Shown here piece after piece: positions 1-7,163 of a stretch of DNA of 16,277 bases. The translations under genes and the position numbers were made by a program. Below the pieces are notes generated by a model. That model worked only from the letters and a program-made list of their open reading frames with translations, made no database searches and was not told where the DNA came from. The stretch comes from CAZTAR01 sp043813895 (GTDB taxonomy: Bacteria; Planctomycetota; Phycisphaerae; UBA1845; UTPLA1): assembly GCA_043813895.1 (NCBI GenBank), contig JBDRKQ010000121.1, forward strand, positions 1-16,277. The letters run 5' to 3'. Each line of letters starts with the position of its first letter. Position 1 is the stretch's first letter.

Positions 1-1
1 G

Positions 2-865
2 AAAGGCCTTGACCTTTCTTCAGACAGACACTGGCCCGACTGTGGGCCGCCGACGCAATGGGTGTGTCGCGATCTTGCGGTGGCAGATCTGGATGACGAG
101 CGGGGTGACGAGGTGGTCGTGATTGCACACGACAGTATCGAATACGCAACAAGGGTATCAATCCTTGATCCCCGCACTTGGGAGATTCGGTCTACTTTCT
201 GGCACCTGGGCCAGCTTAATACGCTTCGCATCGAACCGAAGTTCTTCGAGAAGAGCAAGCCGGCGCTTGTCATCGTGGGCGTAAACAACAAGCTCGATGG
301 TTTCGAGGTGCCGCACGAGGGCGACGACGAACCCCGCACCACCTGCGATCTTGCCTCGGTGATGATGATCCTCGATCCGCGCGAGATGTTGGAGCAGGTC
401 GAAGGGCTCGGCCCGCCGCGGACCGGCCAACCAAGGGTGGCCGATATCCCGCCTGCGAGGCCTTACGCCTACGCCTTCCTTAACCTGCCTCAGGGAATCC
501 AATGCTCGTTCGTGCCATTCGGCGAAACTGAGTCTCGATTCGCCTCAGCGGTCGAGAACGGCCTCATTCACGAGGACATTCGCAAGGCTCCTTTCACGGA
601 GGACGAGGAAACCGCTCCTTGGTTTTGGCTTAAGCTTACGAGGATGGGTGAGAACGTGGTCCCATGCGGTGGTGTCGAATGGACGATCGACCGCCACCTC
701 AACCCGCAGTCTATCACTGTCGTTCCTTCAGAACTGACCGTCATGGGTTACACCGTCGATGAGGCCAAGGCCTTCTGGCGTGATCATTGGTGCGTCATTA
801 TCCGAGAAGGTGAATACGTCGTACCGACGTGCGCATCGATGAATGCATCGGTTCCTCCAACTTGA
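2..865 (+). CDS. Hypothetical protein with FG-GAP-like segment, 5' end outside the window
   Basis: The reading frame is open from the first bases of the window to TGA at 863-865, so at least 287 residues of a larger protein are present. The in-frame GTG at 62 is only the first start-like codon and lies inside a domain, so it is probably not the true start. Near the N-terminal side the text 'VADLDDERGDEVVVIA' has the D-x-D-x-D/G pattern of FG-GAP/VCBS calcium-binding blades, followed by 'VSILDPRTWEIRSTFW', which reads like the next beta strands of a propeller. The remaining roughly 170 residues match no family I recognise and carry no catalytic motif or membrane segment. Function is unknown; a C-terminal sensor or propeller region of a larger planctomycete protein is inferred only from the repeat-like segment. 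A strong terminator follows 28 bases after the stop. Confidence 0.7.
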   Translation, partial: KGLDLSSDRHWPDCGPPTQWVCRDLAVADLDDERGDEVVVIAHDSIEYATRVSILDPRTWEIRSTFWHLGQLNTLRIEPKFFEKSKPALVIVGVNNKLDGFEVPHEGDDEPRTTCDLASVMMILDPREMLEQVEGLGPPRTGQPRVADIPPARPYAYAFLNLPQGIQCSFVPFGETESRFASAVENGLIHEDIRKAPFTEDEETAPWFWLKLTRMGENVVPCGGVEWTIDRHLNPQSITVVPSELTVMGYTVDEAKAFWRDHWCVIIREGEYVVPTCASMNASVPPT

Positions 866-892
866 GTGCCACGAGGCAAGTGCCAACGCAGA

Positions 893-923
893 AAAGCCCA
901 CGGATCAAGAGTCCGTGGGCTTT
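893..923. terminator. Bidirectional rho-independent-type terminator
   Basis: A perfect 12-bp stem (AAAGCCCACGGA at 893-904, TCCGTGGGCTTT at 912-923) encloses a 7-base loop. The stem itself ends in TTT on both strands, and a T-rich stretch follows on the plus strand (GCTTGTTTCCTTG). It lies between two convergent genes, the FG-GAP-like gene (stop at 865) and the PEP-CTERM gene on the minus strand (stop at 962), so one structure can end both transcripts. Confidence 0.88.
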
Positions 924-961
924 GCTTGTTTCCTTGCTTCAGCAATGCCATCTTCGACAGG

Positions 962-1807
962 CTATCTTTGCTCGAGTCGCCGCCGGCAAAGGATCATCAC
1001 CATGCTGCCCAACGCCATCAGCGAAAGCGCGGTCGGCTCCGGCGTCAGCTGAAGATTGTCGATTTCAAAATCCACCCACCAGCTATTGGACATGCCGTCT
1101 ATGCTGGAGATGTGAAAGTAGTCGTAGTTTGCCTGGACAGGCACATCGATGTCGATCCTATCTATGGCCACGATGCCGCTATCGCGGTATGTTGCCTCGA
1201 AGTACCCTTTCGTGCCGGTACGACCGAAGTTCATCGTGAGCCACACCTGGCCAGCCATCACGGGGCCAGGGTCGAAGTGAGTGTAGTCGTAAATACTGCC
1301 GTTATTGCTGGCTGTCAGGAAGCTGCGATGCACATCGCCACCACCGTCACCCGAACCGGAATTGAGCGACACGAACAGACCACTGCTTGGAGTACCCTCA
1401 CGGTCGTGGGTCTCCCAGCCATAAAGATTCTGGTAATTGCTATGATCCTGCACGGACGCGAATTCGTTGACGTTCATCCAACCGATCCCAAGAGATCCTG
1501 AACCATTGTATGCAAGCCGCTTGATGTCAAACTGCACATCAAAGTCACCCGTACTGGTAGCTTCTGGGTGGGTGATGCGGGATGCCGGACTCCAGTCCAC
1601 TGCTCCATAAGCGGAAACAGCGTCGGGAATCGTGTCGTCCACGTTGACCGCGTTTGAGCCGTGGTGGGTCCATTCGGAAGTATCGAAAATCGTGAAATCG
1701 TCAGCAAAGATGACGCCAGCGTTGGCCGTGGTTGGCAAGAGCATGGCGACCCCCAACACGACAGTTGCCGCCGCTACAGTTAAACCGGATTCCGTAATGT
1801 GTCTCAT
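962..1807 (-). CDS. PEP-CTERM sorting-domain exported protein
   Basis: The 281-residue protein starts with a Sec signal peptide: charged MRHITES, a hydrophobic core, and a likely cleavage after TANA at residue 30. It ends with a PEP-CTERM tail: P-E-P at about 256-258, a hydrophobic stretch (LSLMALGSMVMILC) and the basic end RRRLEQR. In the known system this tail directs proteins to the EpsH/XrtA exosortase for removal of the tail and delivery to the cell surface or exopolysaccharide. The body begins 'FADDF..FDTSEW', the opening common to lectin-like (concanavalin A-fold) PEP-CTERM proteins, but a fold assignment is inference. The start is well supported by AGAGGAGA with its AGGAGA core 5 bases upstream (plus positions 1813-1818). 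The 5' leader holds a small hairpin, TGCCTG...CAGGCA, at 1865-1881. No exosortase gene is in the window, so the processing enzyme must lie elsewhere. The bound ligand is unknown. Confidence 0.9.
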   Translation of the reverse strand: MRHITESGLTVAAATVVLGVAMLLPTTANAGVIFADDFTIFDTSEWTHHGSNAVNVDDTIPDAVSAYGAVDWSPASRITHPEATSTGDFDVQFDIKRLAYNGSGSLGIGWMNVNEFASVQDHSNYQNLYGWETHDREGTPSSGLFVSLNSGSGDGGGDVHRSFLTASNNGSIYDYTHFDPGPVMAGQVWLTMNFGRTGTKGYFEATYRDSGIVAIDRIDIDVPVQANYDYFHISSIDGMSNSWWVDFEIDNLQLTPEPTALSLMALGSMVMILCRRRLEQR

Positions 1808-2067
1808 AGCTTTCTCCTCTCAGCGTGTTGCCTCGGTGCTCGCGGAACGCCCGCGGGTGCTTCGTGCCTGTTCACCAGGCAATCACCATTCGCAGCAAGC
1901 AGTCACGGAAGAATCTAAAGAAACTCGTGGAAGTGCGGGATCGAGCGGTTGGGAGGGCGGCGGCAACAGGGCATCGACGGGGTGGGCCGTCGCTTTATAG
2001 CCTGTCAAAGGGGCGAGGCGCTCAAACCGATCAGTCTTTTCGCTGACCCGTTCAGATGCAAGCTGAA

Positions 2068-3156
2068 TCACTCGCCTTCAGATTGCCCCGCGTCCGCCAG
2101 CGGCGCTTGCACTTGCTGCTCCAACTGGGCGAGGAGGGACCGGACGCCTGGTTGGTCCGCGTCGATTTGCAGGGACTTTCGGAGGTGGGCCAATGCCCGC
2201 TCACGGGCGATCGTGCTATCGCCTGCGGTTTTGCGGTTCATCGCCAGGTTGATCCGGCCGCACGCGTTGTGGACTCGGGCGTCTTCCGGAGTCGTTCTCA
2301 GCACGATGGAGAACTCGCGCAGTGCCGCCCCGTACTTGCCCTGGGCCTCGTACGTCAGGCCAAGTTGGCGGTGAACCTCCGCCGAGTGCGGCATCAGTTG
2401 CTCGGCGTCGCGCAGCGCTCTGACGGCCTGGGCGAGACGCCCCAACTCTCGATAGACCGTGCCGAGATGAATCGCCGCCGAGAAGTGATCCGGCTGGAGC
2501 CGTCGCACATAGCGGTAGGCCCGTGCGGAGGCCTCGAGCATCCGCCGCCGATCGAGCGAAACATCCGCGGCGAGTCGCAGGTTGTCGGCCAAGGCGACGG
2601 CATAGTCCGAATCGTCCGGCGCGAGCCTCACCGCCGCGCGATAGTGCTCCGCCGCGGCGCAATGATCACCGGCGGCCTCACGGATGTCACCGAGGTTCGC
2701 ATGGGCGACGGCACTGCGAGGATCACGCCGGGCGGCGCGCGCGAAGAGCCTCGCTGCGTCGGTCTCGTTCCCGTTCGCCAACGCCTGTTCGCCTCGCCGG
2801 ATGTCTTGTCGTGCCAATGTCCTGTTCAGGCCGTCGAAGACGTGATATGCCTGATACTGCTGGCAACCGGACGTCGACAGCACGGCCACCGCCAGTAGGA
2901 CAGCCCAAGATCGCGATCTTGACGCCTGAAGAGCCCGAAGCCCAAGAGCCCACGGCCTTGGCCGGGGGGTTGCTCTGCGATATGGGGGGGCGTACCCCCC
3001 GGCCAAGGCCGGGGGCTCCTGGGCGCGACTGCGGCGTCGCCTCGCGTCATCGGCGTTCGAGAAGCAGGTTTCGAGCTTTCGTGATCGCGCCACAGATCGC
3101 ACCGCGCATAGATCAACCCCGACGCCGGCGCGGTCCTTCCGCGCGTTTCCCAGCAT
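2068..3156 (-). CDS. TPR-repeat lipoprotein, start uncertain
   Basis: The C-terminal 265 residues are a tetratricopeptide-repeat solenoid. Helical pairs such as 'AHANLGDIREAAGDHCAAAEHYRAAV', 'AAIHLGTVYRELGRLAQAVRALRDA' and 'VHRQLGLTYEAQGKYGAALREFSIVL' carry the W/L-G-Y-A-P spacing of TPRs, a protein-protein docking fold. Just before them, 'SWAVLLAVAVLSTSGC' is a lipoprotein signal with its lipobox cysteine at residue 98 of this frame, so the mature protein is probably anchored in a membrane. That cysteine cannot work as a lipobox if translation starts at the ATG at 3156, because 97 residues would precede it. Residues about 46-72 are a translation of the palindromic repeat at 2946-3018. No in-frame ATG, GTG or TTG lies between that repeat and the signal core; the in-frame GTGs at 3102 and 3093 lie before it and a TTG at 3006 lies inside it. 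Either the repeat landed in or next to the start or an atypical start is used. The TPR gene itself looks intact. Confidence 0.75.
   Translation of the reverse strand: MLGNARKDRAGVGVDLCAVRSVARSRKLETCFSNADDARRRRSRAQEPPALAGGYAPPYRRATPRPRPWALGLRALQASRSRSWAVLLAVAVLSTSGCQQYQAYHVFDGLNRTLARQDIRRGEQALANGNETDAARLFARAARRDPRSAVAHANLGDIREAAGDHCAAAEHYRAAVRLAPDDSDYAVALADNLRLAADVSLDRRRMLEASARAYRYVRRLQPDHFSAAIHLGTVYRELGRLAQAVRALRDAEQLMPHSAEVHRQLGLTYEAQGKYGAALREFSIVLRTTPEDARVHNACGRINLAMNRKTAGDSTIARERALAHLRKSLQIDADQPGVRSLLAQLEQQVQAPLADAGQSEGE
2946..3018. repeat. Twin-hairpin repeat, GGCCTTGGCC family, copy 1
   Basis: Two 25-base arms lie in inverted orientation at 2946-2970 and 2994-3018 with one mismatch between them. 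Each arm is itself a hairpin around GGCC-TT-GGCC (or GGCC-AA-GGCC) flanked by C and G runs. The 23-base centre contains GCGATAT followed by a G run. The right arm is identical over all 25 bases to the right arm of the copy at 15070-15094, and the centres align around GCRATAT. This copy overlaps the 5' end of the TPR lipoprotein reading frame. Confidence 0.9.
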
Positions 3157-3235
3157 CGTTATGCCACTATTATCGGCATTATCGACCGGCGAACGCCTTG
3201 GAATCGGCCGTGAAGTCTCCCCTCTTCGCCGCTGA

Positions 3236-3263
3236 TTGACTTGGCTCGCCCCGCACCTAAGAT
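3236..3263 (+). promoter_or_regulatory. Candidate sigma70-type promoter for the glycosyltransferase gene
   Basis: TTGACT at 3236-3241 and TAAGAT at 3258-3263 are separated by 16 bases, close to the TTGACA/TATAAT consensus. A transcript starting near 3270 would have a leader of about 265 bases that includes every hairpin between 3311 and 3478 before the glycosyltransferase start at 3537. The call rests on sequence match alone. Confidence 0.4.
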
Positions 3264-3310
3264 GTCCGTAGTTGCGCTGTCAGCCGTCGGGGGGGGCTTC
3301 GCTTGTCCAC

Positions 3311-3330
3311 GTCGGCCACGGGGGGCCGAC
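3311..3330. repeat. Isolated palindrome GTCGGCC/GGCCGAC
   Basis: A perfect 7-bp stem, GTCGGCC at 3311-3317 and GGCCGAC at 3324-3330, encloses a 6-base loop (ACGGGG). It is the first of a series of hairpins in the 380-base space between the TPR lipoprotein and the glycosyltransferase. It looks like a single arm of a repeat element whose partner is absent, but no second copy is visible here. Confidence 0.6.
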
Positions 3331-3359
3331 GCTACGGCACACGCAGTGTAATCGCTGGC

Positions 3360-3410
3360 CCGAGAATCCCTTCTCGGCCCTCAGGTCGGTGCCGAGAAGG
3401 GATTCTCGGC
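3360..3410. repeat. Twin-hairpin repeat, GAGAATCCCTTCTC family
   Basis: A perfect 19-base inverted repeat (3360-3378 and 3391-3409) is separated by 12 bases. Each arm is a hairpin: CCGAGAA-TCCC-TTCTCGG on the left and CCGAGAA-GGGA-TTCTCGG on the right. The same GAGAATCCCTTCTC core occurs in the array upstream of rsmH at 6049-6070. In the predicted transcript leader of the glycosyltransferase it can fold either as two small hairpins or as one long stem. Confidence 0.85.
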
Positions 3411-3450
3411 AAAGCGCGGCCTTCGGCCACAACCAAAGTGTGGCACAAGA

Positions 3451-3493
3451 CACTGGCGGGCGAGCCGCCAGTGGCACCGACCAGTGGCACCGA
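3451..3493. repeat. Half element of the CACTGGCGG family with 13-bp tandem duplication
   Basis: CACTGGCGG-GCGAG-CCGCCAGTG followed by GCACC (3451-3478) matches the right arm of the complete element at 10524-10551 at 26 of 28 positions, the two differences being in the loop. No left arm precedes it, so it is a solo or truncated arm. Its end is duplicated: CCAGTGGCACCGA at 3468-3480 is repeated exactly at 3481-3493, directly upstream of the glycosyltransferase ribosome-binding region. Confidence 0.8.
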
Positions 3494-3536
3494 GACGAAT
3501 TACACGGGCTTTGCCGCCCGATCCGAGGCATACGCG

Positions 3537-4313
3537 ATGCGAGTCTTGACCGCACTGCCTGTCTTCAACGAGGAGAAGCACGTTGCCCGTGTCCTCGAAG
3601 AGGTCCGTCGACACACGAAGCACATTCTCGTGGTTGATGACGGTTCCACGGACGGCACGTCGCGCATCCTCGCGGATACTCCGCGAATCCGGACGATCAC
3701 CCATCGCGAAAACCGTGGTTACGGCCGGAGCTTAATCGATGCTCTTCAGTATGCTGATCGGCAGGGCTACGATTGGGTGATCACGCTGGACTGCGACGAC
3801 CAACACGAACCGGCGAGGATTCCGGACTTCATCGATCGCGCCGGGCGGGGAGACGTCGATATCGTGTCCGGTTCACGGTACCTCGTGGATCTTCCCGAGA
3901 ACACGCCAGCGCCGGAGGACCGCCGCCTCATCAACGCCAGAATCACGCACATGATCAACCACATGCTGGACCTCTCGTTGACTGATGCGTTTTGTGGATT
4001 CAAGGCATGTCGCGTGGAGGCCATGGCCGGTCTGCCCCTTTCGGTGCCCGGGTATGCGTTTCCGCTCCAATTCTGGGTTCAGGCCGTCGCGGGGGGGTTG
4101 CGGATCTGCGAGCTGCCCGTCCCCCTGATCTACAACGATCCGAACCGCCACTTCGGCGGCCCGCTCGACGATCCTCAGATCAGGATGCAGCACTACCTCG
4201 ATGTCTTCCGGACAGAGTTGGCCAGTGTGTTCACGGCGTGGACATGCCCGATGGGCGGGCACACGGACGGCACTTCGGCGGCTCTGCCTTGCGGCTGCTT
4301 GTCAGCAGGCTGA
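3537..4313 (+). CDS. GT2-family glycosyltransferase (dolichyl-phosphate mannose synthase-like)
   Basis: The 258-residue protein has the GT-A fold signature of family 2. 'ALPVFNEE' at about 6-13 begins the nucleotide-binding fold, 'VVDDGSTDGT' lies at 32-41, 'NRGYG' at 59-63, the metal-binding D-x-D region 'DCDDQHEP' at 85-92 and 'SGSRY' at 111-115. The family transfers a sugar from a nucleotide donor, often to a polyprenyl phosphate or a growing glycan; the donor and acceptor here cannot be told. No transmembrane tail is present, unlike GtrB-type enzymes. The ATG at 3537 is preferred because GAGG sits 8 bases upstream and the family homology starts at residue 3. The frame stays open upstream to 3303 only because it reads through repeats. 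The BshC-like gene starts 45 bases after its stop, suggesting co-transcription. A G7 run at 4091-4097 lies inside the gene. Confidence 0.88.
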   Translation: MRVLTALPVFNEEKHVARVLEEVRRHTKHILVVDDGSTDGTSRILADTPRIRTITHRENRGYGRSLIDALQYADRQGYDWVITLDCDDQHEPARIPDFIDRAGRGDVDIVSGSRYLVDLPENTPAPEDRRLINARITHMINHMLDLSLTDAFCGFKACRVEAMAGLPLSVPGYAFPLQFWVQAVAGGLRICELPVPLIYNDPNRHFGGPLDDPQIRMQHYLDVFRTELASVFTAWTCPMGGHTDGTSAALPCGCLSAG

Positions 4314-4358
4314 TTGCGGAAGCTGGCGAGCCGAACCCCTTTGCGAGATCACCGTTGA

Positions 4359-5972
4359 ATGGCCGGGACCGCCCAGACAGAAATCGACGCACTCGCGGCA
4401 CCGACACGTGACCGGGACGTCCTCATTCGGCCCGATCCTGGGGGGTTGCCGGAGATTGCCGAATCCAACGTGGCCATGCGGGATTCCTATGTGTTCGACC
4501 TGCTCGGAAGACCCGCGCGCCACTGGCTTGCGAACGCGCGCGCGGGCGGTCCCGTCATTATGACCGGCCACCAGCCTTCGTTCATCCATGCCGGGGTATG
4601 GGCCAAAGGCGCCGCGCTCGCGGAGTTTGCCGAGCGGCTCGGCGGTGTGCCCGAGTACCTTGTCGTGGACACGGATGAGGCCCGTGATCTCACACTGCAA
4701 ATGCCCTTCGTCGAGCACGGCTTCTGCAAGACGAACGTCGCGACCGCTCCCGCGCTGCCGCCCGTTTGGGCCTATGAGCAGTTGCCCGCGCTGCCGGATG
4801 CCCAATGGGAGGCTTTCTTTGGTGAGGTTAGCTGGGAGTCGGCCAAAGATCCCACGGCCCCCTTGTCGACGTTCGCCGAAGCCTTTGTGAAGACTGAAAC
4901 CGCTGGCAGCGAAACGCCGGATGGGTCCGACTACACGTCCCGCTGGATCGCCGGCATGATGGCCGTCGACAAACTTCTTGCGATTCAGTCACCCCGGTTC
5001 GTGCGTACGAGCGAACTCTTCGCCGGACGGATACCGGAGCACGGTTTGCCGGCCGCGGTCTTCATTGCTCATTTGCTTCTGAACGCCGCCGAGTTTTTCC
5101 ACGCCTACAACAACGCGCTGGCAACCTATCGCCGACGGCGCGGCATCCGCGGAAGTCATCACCCCATCCCGGACTTGGCGGCGGACGGCGAGAAGACCGA
5201 GCTTCCTTTCTGGCTGACGCGCGACAACCAGCCGCGCCGGAGGCTCGCGCTCTCACCTGTCGGCCCCGAGGCAATCGAGTTATGGGCTGAAGCCGAGTCC
5301 GTCTGCACACTTGATCGCCGGACGCTCGCGACAAGGCCGGCGGAATCCCTGGCCCGCGCGCTCGGCCCTTGGCGGCTCCGCCCCCGAGCCCTCGCGCTCA
5401 CGCTGTACGCGAGGCTGTTCCTGTGCGATCTCTTCATCCACGGCATCGGCGGCGCGAAGTACGACCAGATTACGGACGATATCATTCGCGGCTTCTTCCA
5501 CGTCCAGCCGCCTGAGTACGTCTGCGTCTCGGCGACGTGTCGGCTCCCGCTGCCGGTACACGATGTGACTGAGAAAGACCGCGACGTGTGCCGGCGCCGG
5601 CTCCGCGACCTGAAGTACAACCCGCAACGATACCTGACGAAGGACCGGGTTTCCGAATCCGTCGACTCCGTGTTCGGCGATCGACAAGAGGCGATTGATG
5701 ACTCCGAACGTCTGCGGCGCGAGGAGCCCCGGAATAGCACCGCGCGCCGGGTCGCATTTCGTCGCATCCGGGAGGCGAACCGGCAAATCCTCAGCTTGAA
5801 GCCCAATCTGCTGGAACAAGCTCGGCAAGGACTGGTGAACGTCGAGCGACAGTTGGCGCACAACCGCGTCGCCGCTTCGCGCGAGTGGTTCTTCGCCCTG
5901 CACCCGCTAGCCGCGTTGCGGTCTTTGCGAGACGCAATGTCTTGCGCGAAATCCCGAGGCGTCCTGGGTTAG
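4359..5972 (+). CDS. BshC-like protein (distant relative of the bacillithiol cysteine-adding enzyme)
   Basis: The 537-residue length equals that of BshC enzymes (about 540), and three segments align by eye from memory. 'VIMTGHQPSFIHAGVWAKGAALAEFA' (about 66-91) sits where BshC has its GQQ-G-L motif. 'VVDTDEARD' (102-110) sits where BshC has G-E-D-H-D. 'ALTLYARLFLCDLFIHGIGGAKYDQ' (around 346-370) matches the BshC block RP..Q....P..AFIAGPGE..Y. A helical, probably coiled-coil C-terminal region (about 460-535) ends in 'REWFFALHP', again like BshC. BshC adds cysteine to GlcN-malate to finish bacillithiol. The key GQQ and GEDHD residues are changed here, so the same reaction is not assured. No bshA or bshB is visible. 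The ATG at 4359 has only a weak upstream purine stretch. The gene follows the GT2 gene closely. Confidence 0.6.
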   Translation: MAGTAQTEIDALAAPTRDRDVLIRPDPGGLPEIAESNVAMRDSYVFDLLGRPARHWLANARAGGPVIMTGHQPSFIHAGVWAKGAALAEFAERLGGVPEYLVVDTDEARDLTLQMPFVEHGFCKTNVATAPALPPVWAYEQLPALPDAQWEAFFGEVSWESAKDPTAPLSTFAEAFVKTETAGSETPDGSDYTSRWIAGMMAVDKLLAIQSPRFVRTSELFAGRIPEHGLPAAVFIAHLLLNAAEFFHAYNNALATYRRRRGIRGSHHPIPDLAADGEKTELPFWLTRDNQPRRRLALSPVGPEAIELWAEAESVCTLDRRTLATRPAESLARALGPWRLRPRALALTLYARLFLCDLFIHGIGGAKYDQITDDIIRGFFHVQPPEYVCVSATCRLPLPVHDVTEKDRDVCRRRLRDLKYNPQRYLTKDRVSESVDSVFGDRQEAIDDSERLRREEPRNSTARRVAFRRIREANRQILSLKPNLLEQARQGLVNVERQLAHNRVAASREWFFALHPLAALRSLRDAMSCAKSRGVLG

Positions 5973-6006
5973 AATGGCCGTATCGAGAAGGCGCCGTAAT
6001 CCACCC

Positions 6007-6151
6007 GTGCGAGAACCCTCTCTCGTACACGCGCTGGCAGGAATCCTGGTGCGAGAATCCCTTCTCGCACCCACTGTGGCGGGAATCCTTTCCCGCACCC
6101 TCGCAGGATGGGAACCCAGCGAAGAGAGGTGCGAGATGTGAAACTCGCACC
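6007..6151. repeat. Hairpin array of the GAGAATCCCTTCTC family upstream of rsmH
   Basis: At least four hairpins follow one another. An imperfect GTGCGAGA...TCTCGTAC lies at 6007-6028. A 9-bp stem GTGCGAGAA-TCCC-TTCTCGCAC lies at 6049-6070. GCGGGAA-TCCT-TTCCCGC lies at 6079-6096. GGTGCGAG-8 bases-CTCGCACC lies at 6128-6151. Smaller palindromes sit between them, including CAGGAATCCTG at 6038-6048. All vary a (G/C)GAGAA-TCCC core, the one seen at 3360-3410. The last hairpin ends 3 bases before the rsmH ribosome-binding site, so folding could affect its translation. Confidence 0.8.
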
Positions 6152-6167
6152 AGCGGAGAGTTGTACG

Positions 6168-7106
6168 TTGACCACGTCGGAGCCGAGATGCACGCCGCCT
6201 ACCCCAGAGCCTCACCACGTGCCCGTCCTGCCGGCGGCGATCGCTTCGTGCTTCGCGGATCCTCCGCCCGGCCTCATGGTGGACTGCACGCTCGGGCTGG
6301 GCGGTCACGCGCGGATTCTCCTGGAGCAAAACCCCGCCCTCAAGCTGCTCGGGCTTGACCTGGACGCGGACAACCTGGAGCAGGCGACCCGTCAGCTCGC
6401 CGAATTTGGGGATCGGGTGCGGCTGATCCAGGCGAGTTTTGCCGATTTGGCTTCCGTCCTCGCCGACCTGGGAATCGCCGCAGTAGGGGGGGTCCTTGCC
6501 GACCTCGGTGTCAGTAGCAGCCAACTGGCGGACGGGGCGCGGGGCTTCAGTTTCGAGGTGGACGGCCCCCTCGATATGCGGCTGGACCAGCGGTGTAAGA
6601 CTACCGCCGCCGACCTTATCAACAGCCTGCCGGAGGGCGAGTTGGCGGACCTACTTTACTTGCAGAGCCAGGAGCGACACAGCCGAAGAATTGCAAGGCG
6701 AATATGTCAGGCTCGGCGCCAGGGCCGCCTCAATAGTACGGTCCGGCTGGCGAGGTTGGTCGCCTCTGCGGTCGGTGCGGACCCGGATTCGCGCCGCTGC
6801 CGCAAGCACCCGGCGACGCGGACCTTCATGGCGCTACGGATCGCCGTGAACCGCGAAATCGACGCGCTGCGGGCATTGGTATCGTGTGTGCCGGAGTACC
6901 TCGCGCCGGGAGGGCGCATCGCGGCGATAAGTTTTCACAGCCTGGAAGACCGGGTTGTGAAAAGAGACTTCAAGGAGCGATCGCGCAACGGCGTCTATCG
7001 AATCCTCACGAAGAAACCGATCGTAGCGGACGAGGACGAAAGGTCGGAGAATCCGAGGAGTCGGCCGGCAAAACTTCGCATCGCAGAACGGATTACATGC
7101 CCTTGA
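6168..7106 (+). CDS. rsmH: 16S rRNA (cytosine(1402)-N4)-methyltransferase RsmH
   Basis: RsmH uses S-adenosylmethionine to methylate N4 of C1402 in the decoding centre of 16S rRNA. Family landmarks counted from a TTG start at 6168 are HVPVL (17-21), the SAM-binding loop DCTLGLGGH (39-47), DLGVSSSQL (112-120), HPATRTFMALRIAVN, FHSLEDR (256-262) and the C-terminal NPRSRPAKLR (295-304). The TTG gives 312 residues, matching the roughly 313 of known RsmH, and has GGAGAG at 6155-6160 with 7-base spacing. The ATG at 6108 lies inside the hairpin array and would add 20 unrelated residues. RsmH (MraW) commonly opens the division and cell-wall cluster, as here, where LysM, FtsL-like and FtsI genes follow. 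The gene contains a G7 run at 6486-6492. Confidence 0.93.
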   Translation: MTTSEPRCTPPTPEPHHVPVLPAAIASCFADPPPGLMVDCTLGLGGHARILLEQNPALKLLGLDLDADNLEQATRQLAEFGDRVRLIQASFADLASVLADLGIAAVGGVLADLGVSSSQLADGARGFSFEVDGPLDMRLDQRCKTTAADLINSLPEGELADLLYLQSQERHSRRIARRICQARRQGRLNSTVRLARLVASAVGADPDSRRCRKHPATRTFMALRIAVNREIDALRALVSCVPEYLAPGGRIAAISFHSLEDRVVKRDFKERSRNGVYRILTKKPIVADEDERSENPRSRPAKLRIAERITCP

Positions 7107-7130
7107 GTTGTAGGGCGTTTTTGCTATCAT
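7103..7130 (+). promoter_or_regulatory. Candidate promoter for the LysM-ftsL-ftsI unit
   Basis: TTGAGT (7103-7108) and TATCAT (7125-7130) have a 16-base spacer, and TG one base before TATCAT gives an extended -10 element (TGCTATCAT). The -35 box overlaps the rsmH stop codon. Transcription would begin about 27 bases before the LysM gene start, leaving room for its GGAGGTG site. It may supplement read-through from rsmH. Confidence 0.4.
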
Positions 7131-7163
7131 TCGCCGTCAACCAGCACACGGAGGTGCATTGGA

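Noticed and set aside
2056..2898. Long plus-strand open frame opposite the TPR lipoprotein
   Set aside because: It is a high-GC shadow; the minus strand has clear TPR repeats and a lipobox, while this frame shows no family motif.
3303..3536. 78-residue in-frame upstream extension of the GT2 glycosyltransferase
   Set aside because: It is a translation of the hairpin repeats, and family homology begins at the ATG at 3537, which has its own GAGG site.
6108..6167. ATG at 6108 as the rsmH start
   Set aside because: It lies within the hairpin array and adds 20 residues with no family similarity; TTG at 6168 has a well-spaced GGAGAG and gives the usual length.
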